Positions 10,950 through 23,349 of a stretch of 64,000 bases of DNA are shown one piece after another. Every line of letters begins with the position of its first letter. Position 1 is the stretch's first letter. The DNA comes from Styela clava (Eukaryota; Chordata; Ascidiacea; Stolidobranchia; Styelidae). The notes under the pieces were generated by a model. That model searched no databases. It was not told where the DNA came from and worked only from the letters and a program-made list of their open reading frames with translations. Position numbers and translations under genes: made by a program. Location of the stretch: assembly GCF_964204865.1 (NCBI RefSeq), contig NC_135259.1, forward strand, positions 11,170,974 through 11,234,973, read 5' to 3'.

Positions 10950-13514
10950 ATGAAGATCCTACTTCTAGCGGTGGTAGGTGTGCTTTTTGTTGCAACAGAA
11001 AGTCGGAGACTCAATCCATCTCAATGCGAATTGGGTAAAATAATGATCGCTATATCTGGAATCTGCCCGCTCAAAGGTAGATCAAACATTTTTATTTATT
11101 TAAACATTTCTGGTACATAGTGAAAATGTAAAACATACAGTGGTCAAATATTCTTTCAGATTTTCGTACCTGTGTAGATGTTTGCGATGGGAGAGAAATC
11201 ACTGATTTAGTCGAATGCTCTGTTACCCCCGAATGTTGCTGGACCGGTGACCAATGTACAAGGAAAGTGGTGAGTTTTATTTACTTTTACTTTTATTTAT
11301 TTCTATATAGTACAAGCACGTATTAATAACTGATCTTTAATTTGTAAAAACATTTTTGCTCCCCTTATACGATGCGTGCTGTTTCTTGCATTCCGAAATA
11401 TGAGGCATTGAATCTTTTTGATCTTAAGATTACATTCTTGAATGTCAATGAAGAATATGACGGTTCGTCTAAAAGAGATGAAGATTCAACTGAGTCGTTC
11501 CAGGTAGGAGTTTATAGCCAATTATCCTTATTTAATTGTTTTACATAATACCAGAGTCACAGTTGATCAACGTCTTCTGCAGATATTTGCATTAGGCTAT
11601 CTTATTAAATTGACAAAGACAAAGCTTTTTTATTAAACTTGAAAAATCGAGCCCATAAAACAATAAAAACAGCTTTCGAAAACAGACAAAAACACAAAAT
11701 ATGACCGAGAAGCCTAAAACTAATACAATGCAATCTTTTACCAACGTTTTATTTTTTTAACTAGTTTTTTGCTTTTGTTGGTTTAAAGTTAATATTCTTT
11801 CACAGAATCAAGTATCCCGAGTTAAACGCCAGCTACCAACGCGACCGCCTACATTTATGCCACGAATAACATTTATGCCACGAATAACACCGAAAAGACC
11901 TGATATAACTATTGCAGCAGTAAGTTGATTTAGTCCATTTTCCTGGTATATTTATATCGTATAAAAATCAATTTATTTAAAGATTGAATATAGAAACAAA
12001 AATCAAACTATTTAACGACGAATATAAATTAGACTAAAATGTCTGTTAGGGATTTTTCGAGCTTGAGTTCGGGAGAAAATGAGTATGTTAATAATATTCA
12101 CCTAATTTTTGAATTCTTACTAAAAGTAAAGTTGTGAAAAACGTTTTGAGTTGACTAATTCGAAGTTTTATTTTGTTGGAAACACGAATTCATGATAATT
12201 TCTATTTAATAAACAGATGGCTCGTGGGAAATATTTCAAAGTTGATGCCGAATACCGTGACGTAAGTTTAAATTTGTATATTTTCAAGCTAAAATCTTTA
12301 TTACCTACATGCATTTATAAACCAAATTAATAGATGAATAACAAAAATTCAAATAATTTTCAATTTTAGAGGAACGACAAATATAATTGGATGGTAGGAG
12401 GGGTAAGCACAATATAGATTATATATGTTCATTTTTTGTTTACATTTTCAAGCGCGCCATGTAACGTAACGGCAATAGTGACAATGTCCCAGTTTAGATT
12501 AGACTCCCAGATTGAACATTGGCGACAACTGAAATTTTTATCGAGTTCCTTTTTAATATTTTGGTTTCATTATTAATTTAAATATAATGTTGTTAAAATG
12601 AGCATACTATAAGTCTAATTTATATAAAAATATTATTGGTTTTAAGCTAATATGACATTTTTTAACAAATTTATTCAGCATACATCAAATTTCGGGGACC
12701 ATGGAGTTCGAGGAGCTATTGAGAGAGTAAGTTCATTACTATCACTTCAAGTTTTCAATAATCAAGGCTTGTAATAATCTTTCATGATGCAACTTCATTT
12801 GGTGGCTTGCACGATTACTATTTTAAAGAAATTTCATTCTTTCCCATACTCATTCATTAATTAAACTTTTTGTATTCGATCAGTTAATGTTGTAAAGATA
12901 TATCTCATGCCAAATTGCTGACGTGCATTACGATCGTCACTGTTTCATTAAATTTTCATATCATATTTATTTGTGTAATATGTATTTAAATTGATTCAAC
13001 ATTTTTTGAATTTCAGAAAGTTGGACCAGGATATTTTGGTGTAAATGCGGTAAGTTAGTACTGTTCTTTATGTTGCATTGAGTAAATACGTTAGTCGGTG
13101 TAGATGTGAAATAAAGACGCTATCAATTTAATACAATGCAATTAGGCAATGAATTTCACTAAGAAAATGGTTTTAAATAACGATTTATACTTCAATCATA
13201 TGCGACACCATTTGCATTTTGAGTTTACCTCATTGAGATAAACTTACTACTTACTTACTAAGAAGTATTTAGCTTGTTCAATCTATATCGTATACTACAA
13301 TGAATACCCAAGGTCTCCTGAGTGCAAACAAAGCTCTAGGAATTGTGGGAATATAACTGATGTATAATTTGTATCGTATGCCGTTTCAATTTGTTCAGTG
13401 TAAGCTGTCATAAAAATGACGAGACTAACAACAACTGTTTAATAGGGACATAGTACATTTGGAGGATCTCGAGCTGGCCTTAGTTTCAGAATACCATTTG
13501 GAAGAAAACGTTAA
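10950..13514 (+). CDS. Secreted trefoil-like / Gly-rich precursor, paralogue 2 (9 exons, 217 aa)
   Basis: Exons: 10950-11076, 11160-11269, 11429-11503, 11806-11919, 12217-12261, 12370-12402, 12679-12726, 13017-13049, 13446-13514; total 654 bp. Eight of nine exons match paralogue 1 in phase, and seven of those match it in length. I start at the ATG at 10950 because it aligns with paralogue 1 and begins a normal signal peptide; the frame stays open upstream to about 10848. Eight-Cys trefoil-like domain at about 26-77. RVKR (109-112) then Gln113 is the convertase site at the same residue number as in the paralogue. Exon 4 is 54 bp longer and contains a perfect 18-bp tandem repeat (TFMPRI twice). 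The Gly/Arg-rich tail ends PF-GRKR-stop, a classic signal for basic-residue trimming and C-terminal amidation. AATAAA lies at 13643-13648. TATA-like TATATAAATA lies near 10645. Function is unknown. Confidence 0.82.
11851..11886 (+). repeat. 18-bp in-frame tandem repeat inside exon 4
   Basis: Two adjacent identical 18-mers (11851-11868 and 11869-11886) each encode TFMPRI, just after the convertase site of paralogue 2. Paralogue 1 lacks this segment. Confidence 0.95.
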
Positions 13515-13649
13515 TGACTACATGCTTCATATTTGGATATAGCTTTCATGTTCATCTCATTTCTAATATTACGTAAACCACATATATTCAATGACCACAC
13601 GTACTGCTTCTATATAAACACTTAACCATATATATATAACCTAATAAAT

Positions 13650-15260
13650 ATGTAACTTCAAAAAATGTTTTATTGTCATTTATCTAATGGTTTGAAGGGG
13701 TAGTGGATTTTCAAAAAAACTATTATTATCGGTGGATTTTTGGATTGAATGACATATTTTTCGTCATTGCTTCAAGCCTGAGAGCTAAAATAAATAGTCG
13801 CGTATGCAAAGGCGCAGGAAGGAATATTATATTAGTTCGTTCGAGTGACCAAGAAGTAATCGAATACAGGATATCTAATCTGCGATGAAGCACCTATTTA
13901 GGTTAATATGTCGGACAACTTGCTTCGTCTATTTACGGATTATTGAATTGATAAAATTGCTTTTAATAAAAATCAAACAAATAACAGATATATAGATGTT
14001 TCTGTTCCAAAGCCAAATAGATTTCCACGTGTTATCCACGAGTCGATAACCAATTGCTCGTTAATGATCAAAAAATTATCAAATACCCAAAACAGTAACA
14101 GCGAGTTTTTATTTTATATATGATCAAGTCATGTGAGGAAATTTGCCACTTCGAAATGCAACGAATTAAGTGAACAATCGTCTGAATAAAAAGCACTTCT
14201 TATTTTGCAATTAATTAAAAGGATTAATTTGTTTCTTGACTGAAAACTTAAGTTTACCTTAACTCAAACGGTGTTGTATTCCGAATGGGTATATTTTTGC
14301 TGTTAGTCTGAATAGCATGATATGACATACGAAAAAGATAACAAGACGCAATTAATTTAGTTTGGCACATACATCAATAATACCAAATCAAGTCTTCCTG
14401 TTGTTGGACATAATGGTAATTCCATATATTTCACAATCAATCAGAAAATTATCCTAAAAAATATTGCACCTATATTTACAATAAACTTGTGAAGTACTTG
14501 AATTTAAAACAAGAGAGCACTGATCAAATAGATGAAATAGAAAGCCAAAACGAAGAAGTATTAAATCTTTTACAACACCAGTAGTCTGACCACCAGAGTC
14601 CTGAGATGCGATCACGGAACCACTGAACGCAGTTTTTAATTTTGATGTTGTCCCACACAAAAAATCCTAGTGATAAACGAATCCCATGGAGCCCACATGA
14701 ATGTTTTGAAATAAATGCCTTATTAGCCTTCTAGCGAAAAATACAATCATCAACCTCTAAAAATTCCAGAGAAGTTGGTCAAGTAGTTAATGAGATAAGC
14801 GTTTTTTTTTTCATAACAGCAAGATGGGAAATACAAAATGACAAAACGATCCATTTTGTGTCCAAAAACGGGTAAAATTTCAAACAGCAAAGCAGACAAT
14901 ACGACATCTATATGGCGATGAGAACCATATAACCATCTTCAAATTTATCAATCGAGATCTCCCTCAGGATGAGCAGGCAATACAGTCAAATTACATGAAC
15001 CGGTGCCATATCATTTACTTCAAAAAGGAACTCTGAAATTTGACAGAGCTGGGGCATTGAAATGCAATTGGGTAACGGACAGATCGAGACTCTTAGTCTT
15101 AACATATACATATAATCTCGTCTTAACTGATATAGGTATATAAATTTATTTAGATATTTAGCCTTTCAATCAAAGGTCAAATTTTGACATCCGTGCATGA
15201 ATCACTTGATATCCGTAAACGTCAGATATGAATGATGAAATATCTAACCAATTCAAATTG
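13650..15260. other. Intergenic, no gene seen
   Basis: AT-rich spacer between trefoil-like gene 2 and the Ly6/uPAR gene. A TTTTCAG acceptor ending at 15267 suggests a 5' UTR intron of the Ly6 gene within it. Confidence 0.5.
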
Positions 15261-15275
15261 TTTTCAGATGTAGAA

Positions 15276-18242
15276 ATGGCCAGCAAGGCTGAAGTCGTAG
15301 AATTATTTGTTTTAATAATTGTTATGATATTTTATCCAGGTAACATTTTTATTACAATTAAAATTGAAAATATGGTTACGTAGAATTTGTGCATAGCACA
15401 TGACTCATGAGTTTGTTTTTTTAATAATATCATACTCATAAAAATGCATGTAGTAGTAGATAGTATTTTGTATATTCTACTTGTGAATTATACTATTTTA
15501 GTCACATATCATAAATATTGTATTCTTGTTTATGCATTGGGTTTATTTACTCATCCTTTTTTTTATGCTTTGACGACGGTGGATCCGTATTCATGTAATG
15601 CAAGAATGATGTACCAGCTTGTAACTACAGGAATATCCCCAAAAGGTTTAACCTCTGTTCTGTAAAGTTGTAGTACACAACAAAGAAAATATTATAATCT
15701 TTACAAAGAATTTTCTAAGCAACTAGCTAAACACGCTCTCAGCCTATTCTGTTAAAAATTTGCTGGGTCCCTATGTATTCTTGGGAAAATGCCGTTTTAA
15801 AGAGGCTGTTGTACACTGGTACTTATTTGAGGCACAAAATTGTATCGCTCTGCAACGTGATTTCCTACCGTTAACGATATGGAGGAAATATGAAGTATTT
15901 ACGTGCCATTCGGCGCGGAGTGTTCTTCTTCGGCACAAGCTCAAAACATATATTCTTTGACTTTTTTTTCAGTATGTTCAACAAGATGTGCATATTGCAA
16001 CGACAATCTATCATTTCCTGCTTGTAAGAAAGGAAAACTGTTCAATATTTTTTGCAGAGCACCTAATAACTGTTGCAGGTGGAATGCTGATATAAAAGGT
16101 TTTGATGAAAAAAAATTTTCACTGATTATTCGAATTGCCACAACAACAACAGTTTGTCTTAAAATTGATTATGTTCACACTATTCGCATAATTTGTGATA
16201 CACTATTTGCTATTATATCAATTAGTTTAGTAGAAAGTTGAAAAATATTCAAGTTCGAATCAAACTATAAATATTACACTTTACTCGGTGCTTCTAATCG
16301 CCTGTACAATATACCGTTTAACTTTTGGTATCTGATATTCCGTTGTACCAGTTATTTAGCATATTCCTATAACATAATAAAAGTTTTGTCCAAAGGAAAT
16401 TATCAACATCACATTGTTTTCTTTTGCTAAATGATCAATTACCTTATTTTTCTCATTCAAAATTACTCACTAAAAATTTGAACGTTTGAAAAAATTTATC
16501 GCTATCACTAGAAAACTATTTTTTCCGAATATTATAGAAGGAAACACAAACTTGCTACGTTCATGTTCAAGATGTGATGAGAGCAAGAATTTTACGTGTA
16601 CTTCTGACAGCGGAGGGAAAATAATCAATAAAATGTGTAAAGATAAAGGTACAGGGTATTTATACAATATTCTCATGATCAGATACAACACGTATGTTAC
16701 ACAAATTGATAAAATTGAGTTTGTTTTTATATTTGCAGACAAATGCAATAGAGGTTATCCTACCTCAGAAGAAAAAATATTAAACGTCAGCACTTATTTG
16801 CCGGCTATAGGTAGGTAATGCTTCTACACAAAATCTTTTTTTTTTGTCTAATTCTAGGTGGTGAGTTTTTGATACGCAGCGTATTGAAAACTAAGCCCTA
16901 AAATCTGTTTTCTAATCTTTTTCATGTCAAAATTAGCCTAACACTGAATGCTATGCAAGTATGTATAGAACACCGTTATCGAACCAAAAAGAATTACGCA
17001 TTCCTGCTGATGTTATTTGTGATCCGTAGCACTTTATCAGCTTCTTTTTTTAAAGGTGTCATTAATTGCTTCACTTGTAGTCATAGTATACCAAAAGGTG
17101 ATTATCAAAATATGACAAAAACTGCAGAGTGTGGATGGGTCGACAAAAACAAGATACTTCCGTGCGATTTATCAACTCATTCATGTATATACGACGTGAC
17201 ATTGGAAGGAATACGTAAGAATTTAAAGTGTTTTCAGTGATATTTATAAAATTTTGAAATATACATCTTTTAGTTATTTGACATTGGTAAATCTATGCTT
17301 GACGATAATATTAGACCAAGTATATATGGAGAATATTGTAAACGCAGGTCCAACTTCTTTCTGCTTTTAATATGTCTTCCATCTAAAAATATCACTCGAC
17401 ATATAGTGTTTATATAGACATCATATTGGGATAATAGTTTTTCCAATCGTCGTAGAATTGCTTTTGAAAATGCGTAACCAGCATACTAATAATACTTGAC
17501 AAATTCTTCTCAACTGATTGACTAGTCGATTCAAATTTTTTGTACTAAGTAGGAAGAAGTCACCAAAACTTTTGCTGTTTTATTTTACTTAAAAAGGATA
17601 ACTATATTTACCGTCATGCTTGGCCGCTCCCGTGATGTTTATTCACCAATCTTTTCAGCAAACTTGGAGCTCTTGACAGTACCGGTTACCGATACGCGAC
17701 CTTCGCGTCCATATATTTGAGCATTGCTATTGTTATTTTAAAGCTTCTTACTGTATAAGCTTAGATTACAACAAAACAATCTATTTTTGTTAAGGTGCAA
17801 AATACTTTCGGGGTTGCGTTCCTGGAAAATACACTACAAACTGCACACATGAGTATTTTGACAATTCCACAAGACAGATCATACATTGTCGTAGAGGTGC
17901 GACATTATACCTAATTCTTAATTTGAGTTGTTGCATTTTGAATGCATCCTGACATGTTTCATATTTCTGGAAACTCAAGTAGTTTTCCTCGATATATTCT
18001 CAGCTACTAGTTGAAAATATGCAAATGTTATCGATATTTCGTTAAAACGATCTAAATCCACCAAACTTTGAATGCCTGAACAAAACTGTTAGTTCTTTAC
18101 AAAATAAGTTATAAAATATATTTTAGATCATTGCAACGTTTTGCCGGTATTGAAGAGCGGATGCAGCGATTATTCCGGAAACTTGATCATAATTTGCATA
18201 TCAATAACTTATATATTAAGTATTCTGTACGATATGTTTTAG
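15276..18242 (+). CDS. GPI-anchored protein with two Ly6/uPAR (three-finger) domains (7 exons, 249 aa)
   Basis: Exons: 15276-15339, 15973-16098, 16538-16648, 16739-16810, 17056-17214, 17795-17896, 18127-18242; total 750 bp. Every intron is phase 1, as usual for Ly6/uPAR genes. Exon 1 is a signal peptide (VELFVLIIVMIF). Domain 1 spans exons 2-4, with CAYC, NNCC, SCSRC and a closing DKCN. Domain 2 spans exons 5-7, with INCFTC, a YFRGC core and a closing DHCN. After DHCN come GCSDYSGN, a plausible GPI attachment site, and a hydrophobic C-terminus (LIIICISITYILSILY). Such proteins sit on the outer cell surface and bind receptors or proteases; no ligand can be named. The exon 2 donor (AAAG|GTTTTG) is weak and is the least certain boundary. 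Confidence 0.78.
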
Positions 18243-20030
18243 TAATAGTTAGACATTACTAGTGGTAGATGTGATTCAAAACACTTTTTCAGTTAAATAT
18301 TATGAAGTGAATTGAGATACTACCAAAAGATGCTGTAATATAAATCTCATTAATATATCAATTATCTATTGTGGAAATTTAAGTGATAACAGGAGTGTAA
18401 TTAGCTGACACAGTATTTAACCCGAGCTTTAGAAATAATTCCAACAAACATCTAACAACCAGTAGGTATCTATCAGGTGTATCTACATAAAATTGCCCCC
18501 CGGTGGCCGTTGACTGACATTTTTTACCGACTGTTGTTAAAATTAGATACTTTTACGTTATTATTTGAGTAAAAAAAACGAGTTTCAATTATTCCAAATT
18601 TGACAATTTTCAACATTTTATAATTAAGGCTTTTCGCCCCCTGTCCAAACGGCGCCAAGGCTGCCATACCCCAGATACGCTACTGTACTGCTAATAACAC
18701 ATACATCAGTCTGGTTTTGGTCGTAGATTTTGCCGGCAACCTACCAGAACTTAGATTTACATCCAAATTGAAGATGCAACATACTTTCACTTTGTTCCAG
18801 TTTTTGAATGAAGAAACGATGAATTTTGTTTAGTATATATATACACCCAACAATAACTGGTCGTTCGGCTTTTTACACACATGAACTTAGAAGCACCTCA
18901 CTAAGTTATGAAACATTCAATCACCATTGTCATCGAAACGTGCCTAGGAATCTGATGACAGTTCCTTGGCACGTTTTAGAAACTCCATCGTAGTGGTGCT
19001 CTCAGAATAATTTTTAATATTGAAAACATGGAATATGTCAAAGTATATTGTAACACCCAGCATCATATGCAGGTTTCCCGAGTCTCAAAATAGCAGAATA
19101 TGCAGAAACTTTCTCGGTTGCGAACTGAGAAGAATCAGCATATTAGAGATACATGAAACTAATTTAGTAAAAAAACTTGAATCTACCGCTGTGCCCTCAC
19201 TAAAGATGTCTTGTCTCTAATGTATTTTATTTCAAATCTAACCTTTGATTGAAACATTTTAAATCGAAAGAGTGTCGATAATCGATGGGTGATGGGGATA
19301 AATGTCCTGAAAAGTTTATTTACTGGAAAATGTAATTTAAAATTAAAACAAACTATTAGGCGGAATATATTGAATATCATGGTCAGATATAGATTAGACA
19401 GTGATTCAGAAAGTTTATAAAATTTTGTACTGCATTTTCGTCGAAGATTCCATTTTGGAATAAGGATAACTAATTTACTCATTATTTAGCTACTTTCCAG
19501 GATCACATTCCCATACTAAGCAATAAAAAGGAAAATAAAAATAAAATAGCCTTATGTCTGAAAAGACTATCTAGCAATGCTGTGAATAATTTGATAAAAT
19601 GTCAAATTTCACATCACTCACGTTGCAACCTACAGACCTATCGTTTGCAACTAAAGTCATTTGGGGCCATATTTATAAATCGGAATACTCAGTACAAAAG
19701 TAGTCTACAGAAGTAAACACCCACGAGTGTTCAGTACCGGTAGCTACTAACGTAGCTCGGTAAGTAGAAGTAACGTTATTGTCAGGATTCAAGGCACATC
19801 GCGCAGGGAGTACAGGTATGACAGCAGAATAGCCTACAATGCATTAGGTATTACAGTGCAAAATCAACAGGTTACCGGTAACATTAACTATTTGTATTGT
19901 TTTTAAGAAAATCCCGGTTGAATAAAGATGCTTCCTAACTAAACATAAAAAATCAAAAAAAAAAAAAAATTAATCCTAATCCGCACGGAGTAGTGAAGTG
20001 AGTAACCTGCTAGCCGCTGAACCGGTTCCA
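18243..20030. other. Intergenic, no gene seen
   Basis: AT-rich sequence after the Ly6 gene. Short open frames lack domains or splice context. It includes an A-rich run near 19955. Confidence 0.5.
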
Positions 20031-20034
20031 TTAC

Positions 20035-20222
20035 ATTTGAACCCACGTATATTTGAACCCATGACAATTGCACCTGTATGCTATTGCATCTATGAAATTT
20101 TTTTTGTTTCACGGATAGTTAAATCCATACTAACCCTAACCCATGGGTTTTAGCACCCGCATATAGATTGAACCCGCGGATATACGCATGGGTTCAAATG
20201 TACGTGGGTTCAAATGTACGGT
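20035..20222 (+). mobile_element. Short palindromic-ended element, copy 1
   Basis: It begins TTTGAACCCACGTA and ends TACGTGGGTTCAAATGTAC, so the ends are inverted repeats built from GGGTTCAAATGTACG. The centre carries CTAACCCTAACCCATGGG. An inverted, slightly diverged copy lies at 22508-22692. Its size and structure fit a MITE. Confidence 0.7.
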
Positions 20223-20459
20223 CACCGCTGAACCTGTTGGCGGGGAAGTAGTAGCCTGAGTACGCCGTCGAAAAATTCAAATTCAGAATTCGTATCCGTC
20301 AATAACAAATTTTTTATGAAACTCAGCAGCATTAAACCGTAGTAGTATATATTTACGATTAAACGAATATGGTAAGCTTCGATATACATGATCGGTCACC
20401 GAACAACAGTTTCACTTGGTTACAGTTTTGTGCTACTTAGAGTATGAGAGTCTTGGTTA

Positions 20460-20930
20460 AGCGGGTCTAGTTCTAGTATAGTTTAGTACCACAAGTACTT
20501 CCGGTGGGCGTAGCATAACTAATTTTGCATATGCTATTCCTAACCCCCACCTAACAATGCCATCTAAAAATTACGTCACTACAACGTCACCATCACGTCA
20601 TAGGGATTGCCAAAGTATAATTTCGATCGCCGAAAGTGACATCTGCGCCGCCAATAACAAACTTGCTAAAGCCGGCGATCTCTCTCCTATTGTGATCGTT
20701 GTGACGAGAAAACGAGTGAAATTGCTTGCTCGATTTCTGGTGATCGTATGCGCGTTTTGGACGACCACCCATATACTTCGGTGGGCCTTATTACGCCACT
20801 GTGACGTTGAAATGACGTAATTTTTCGGTGACGTAGTCAGGTGGGGGTTAGGATTGACATATGCAAAAATTGTTGAGCCAGGTCAACTAGAAGTACATGT
20901 GGTACTAAACTATACCAGACCGGGTTAAGC
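20460..20930. mobile_element. Fold-back MITE with terminal inverted repeats of about 90 bp
   Basis: The left arm (about 20463-20555) contains TATAGTTTAGTACCACA and CCTAACCCCCACCT. The right arm (about 20837-20928) is its reverse complement with mismatches. The interior also folds: TTACGTCACTACAACGTCACC near 20570 pairs with the end near 20800. An 87-codon open frame (20557-20820) lies inside and is probably a by-product of the palindrome. Confidence 0.7.
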
Positions 20931-21419
20931 TTTTATATTGGTTATATGTCAACCCGAATGCGTTACCAATTCGATACAATATGTTCCGACCGGATTTTCA
21001 GCTGATTCGGTAGTTTAGTTACATTTCGCAATTGGACCGTTCTCTAATAAAAATCTAAAATAATTCCAAGCTTTTGCGTGTTCAAACTTGTCCGATTTTT
21101 TTTATACGTGTTTCGCTTATTTGAGCGAGGTTTGGTTGATATTTGGTAGTAGTATATATTTACGGTTGAGATGTATAAGCAGTATGCGATCGACTTCCAG
21201 ATTTCGATACCCACAATCAGACCGCTGTCATGAAGATGAAAGTTGTTTGAAAAATAAGCTCTCGCACCGTTCAATCGCATTGGTATTTATCACTTTACTG
21301 CGATATTGAATCTTCGAGTTGCAAAACTGATGTAAATCATTAGGTCTGATTACATTCGAAAAACGATTCATTCAAAAAGGACGGTATCTGTCACTGTCAG
21401 AATGACAATACTGTATAAC

Positions 21420-21555
21420 GTTTAACCTGATTATCAACTACGTTTAAATATTGTCGATCAAACACTTTTGCGATAGCAAAGTCAGCTCATTATTATATAC
21501 AAACAAAGATATTTTCATCATTCAATTATTATCTTACTACTGCCACCATACCGGC
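21420..21555 (+). repeat. Left edge of segmental duplication, copy A
   Basis: ATATTGTCGATCAAACACT.., AAGTCAGCTCATTATTATAT and CATTCAATTATTATC match 30660-30800 in the second copy. In the second copy the sequence runs directly into the block that matches 25010 onward, so copy A is interrupted here by about 3.4 kb. Confidence 0.7.
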
Positions 21556-21749
21556 ATTGAAGATTCAAATATGTATATATATATGCATACAGTTACCAGA
21601 CCGTTATCCGTTGCGATGAGGTAGGGTGAGATTCCAAAATATTTCTTATTGCAGACTGCAGTTCATCAACGGAGAGTTGTACCACACCAAGTAGTTTATA
21701 ACAATAAATTCTGGGCGTATTATATTTAATCATGTATAATACGAAAAAT

Positions 21750-22080
21750 TGTTACATTGACCCAAAATTTGAACAAGATCCGCCGTTGGTGCTTGAAAAA
21801 TATTTCGGGTATGGATGGTTTCAACATCTTTCCAATCAAATAAAGAAATTGGAAAATACCTAGATTAGTTTTCTAACGAAATACTTTTAATACAACGCAA
21901 TAGCGTGAATTTCACAGAAATCCAAAAAAATCGTTAAATTGATCCAAAATTCGAACAAGATCCGCCTTTGGGGGCTGAAAAAAATTTTTGGGTATGGATA
22001 GTTGGTTTAAACATCTTTCCCAATCAAATAAAGAAATTGGACAAAAACTAGCTAAGTAGTGGGAACAAATAAACTTTTTG
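21750..22080 (+). repeat. Tandem array, forward units (about 185 bp, two units)
   Basis: The unit contains CCAAAATTTGAACAAGATCC, GGGTATGGATGG and CATCTTTCCAATCAAATAAA. Two units are seen, the second incomplete. At least four units of the same sequence occur in reverse orientation at 23350-24130. Confidence 0.75.
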
Positions 22081-22507
22081 ATTTAATTTACATATCTCTG
22101 AGAACTAAAGATTTTTTTGCCAATATTCATTTCGTTAAATATATGTGCCACTTTGTAGCAAACATTTGATTTGCGCGTTTCAATACTTCCGGTCTGTATA
22201 ATAGAAATTCGGCATGTTCTCACTGGACCTGGAAGCCTAATTAAACTGCAAGATTTTGAATTCGATAGTTGAAGTCAGAATTCCAGACATTCAATGGTGA
22301 TAATGAAAGTCAAAACAGCATCAAGCATACTAAGAGTTTTAAACAGTCAATTAATGGAGGCTTGTATGCGCTAAAGATTTTGTTATCAAAATTTGATTTG
22401 AGTCCGGAGCTGTAGTCGGAGTCAGGATTGTTTTCCGAGTCTAGAGTCACAACCAATTTTTTTTTCAATTAGGATTCGAATGTAAATTGCCGTAAGTGGA
22501 ACGCGGG

Positions 22508-22692
22508 GTGACCGTACATTTGAACCCACGTACATTTGAACGCATGTGTATATCTGCGGGTTCAATCTATATGCGGGGGCTAAAACCCATGGGTTAGGGT
22601 TAGTATGGGTTCAAATATTTGTGGAACAAAAAAAATTCATAGGTGCAATAGTATCCAGGTGCAAATGTCGTGGGTTCAAATGTACGGGAACC
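22508..22692 (-). mobile_element. Short palindromic-ended element, copy 2 (inverted)
   Basis: Reverse-complement copy of the element at 20035-20222: GTACATTTGAACCCACGTAC at one end, GTGGGTTCAAATGTACGG at the other, and AACCCATGGGTTAGGGTTAG in the middle. It lies in the spacer between the two oppositely oriented tandem arrays. Confidence 0.7.
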
Positions 22693-23349
22693 CGAACGCG
22701 TCAACGTTTTTACTGATACGAAAGCACATAGGTTATTTCTTCGGATACTGTTTCATCTTTACTAATCAATTATTTGTACTTTTTTTCGTTCATGTTGCTT
22801 ATAAGGGAACAACGTAACAATTTTTGAGCGCAGCCATTCTGCGAAAAAAAAATCACCATAATAGTGCAATGCTGGAGAATTCTTGTTTTGTTTCACCAAA
22901 AGTAAATCGAATTGTAAATCATCTGTGAGTTATAATAAATTTTAGATAGAATTTAACCACGCAGAAGTAAAGTTATTATTTAGTATATAAAATATGATTT
23001 CAACGCAATCAAACATAATGAAGAGATTCTTTTTCAACCCGTGGAGTTGCAGATAACCAAGCTGATAAAAAGAACAAACATTAGTGTTTCTCACAGAAAA
23101 ACATAAAGGCTCATAACATTTGCATAGTATTTCTCTTGTAAAATACTGTCTGCTGATACTATATTAAGGCGAGTATCGGGGATAGGCGGATTTATAACAT
23201 AGCTATTCTACTGAGGAAATGTTATATTAATCATTAATTCAAGTATTTTGTTACCACACCGTTCTAGTATCTTTTCAAACTTCATTGTTGATGTGAACAG
23301 CTGTTCAAACTATTCTTTCATAACCAAAGTCTTTCCTAGTCCCAGAAGC

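Noticed and set aside
20100-20150. Telomere-like CTAACCCTAACCC as an internal telomere
   Set aside because: Only two units, and it recurs at the same place inside the MITE copies, so it belongs to the element.
20557-20820. 87-codon open frame in the fold-back element
   Set aside because: It lies wholly in the palindromic MITE and has no recognisable domain.
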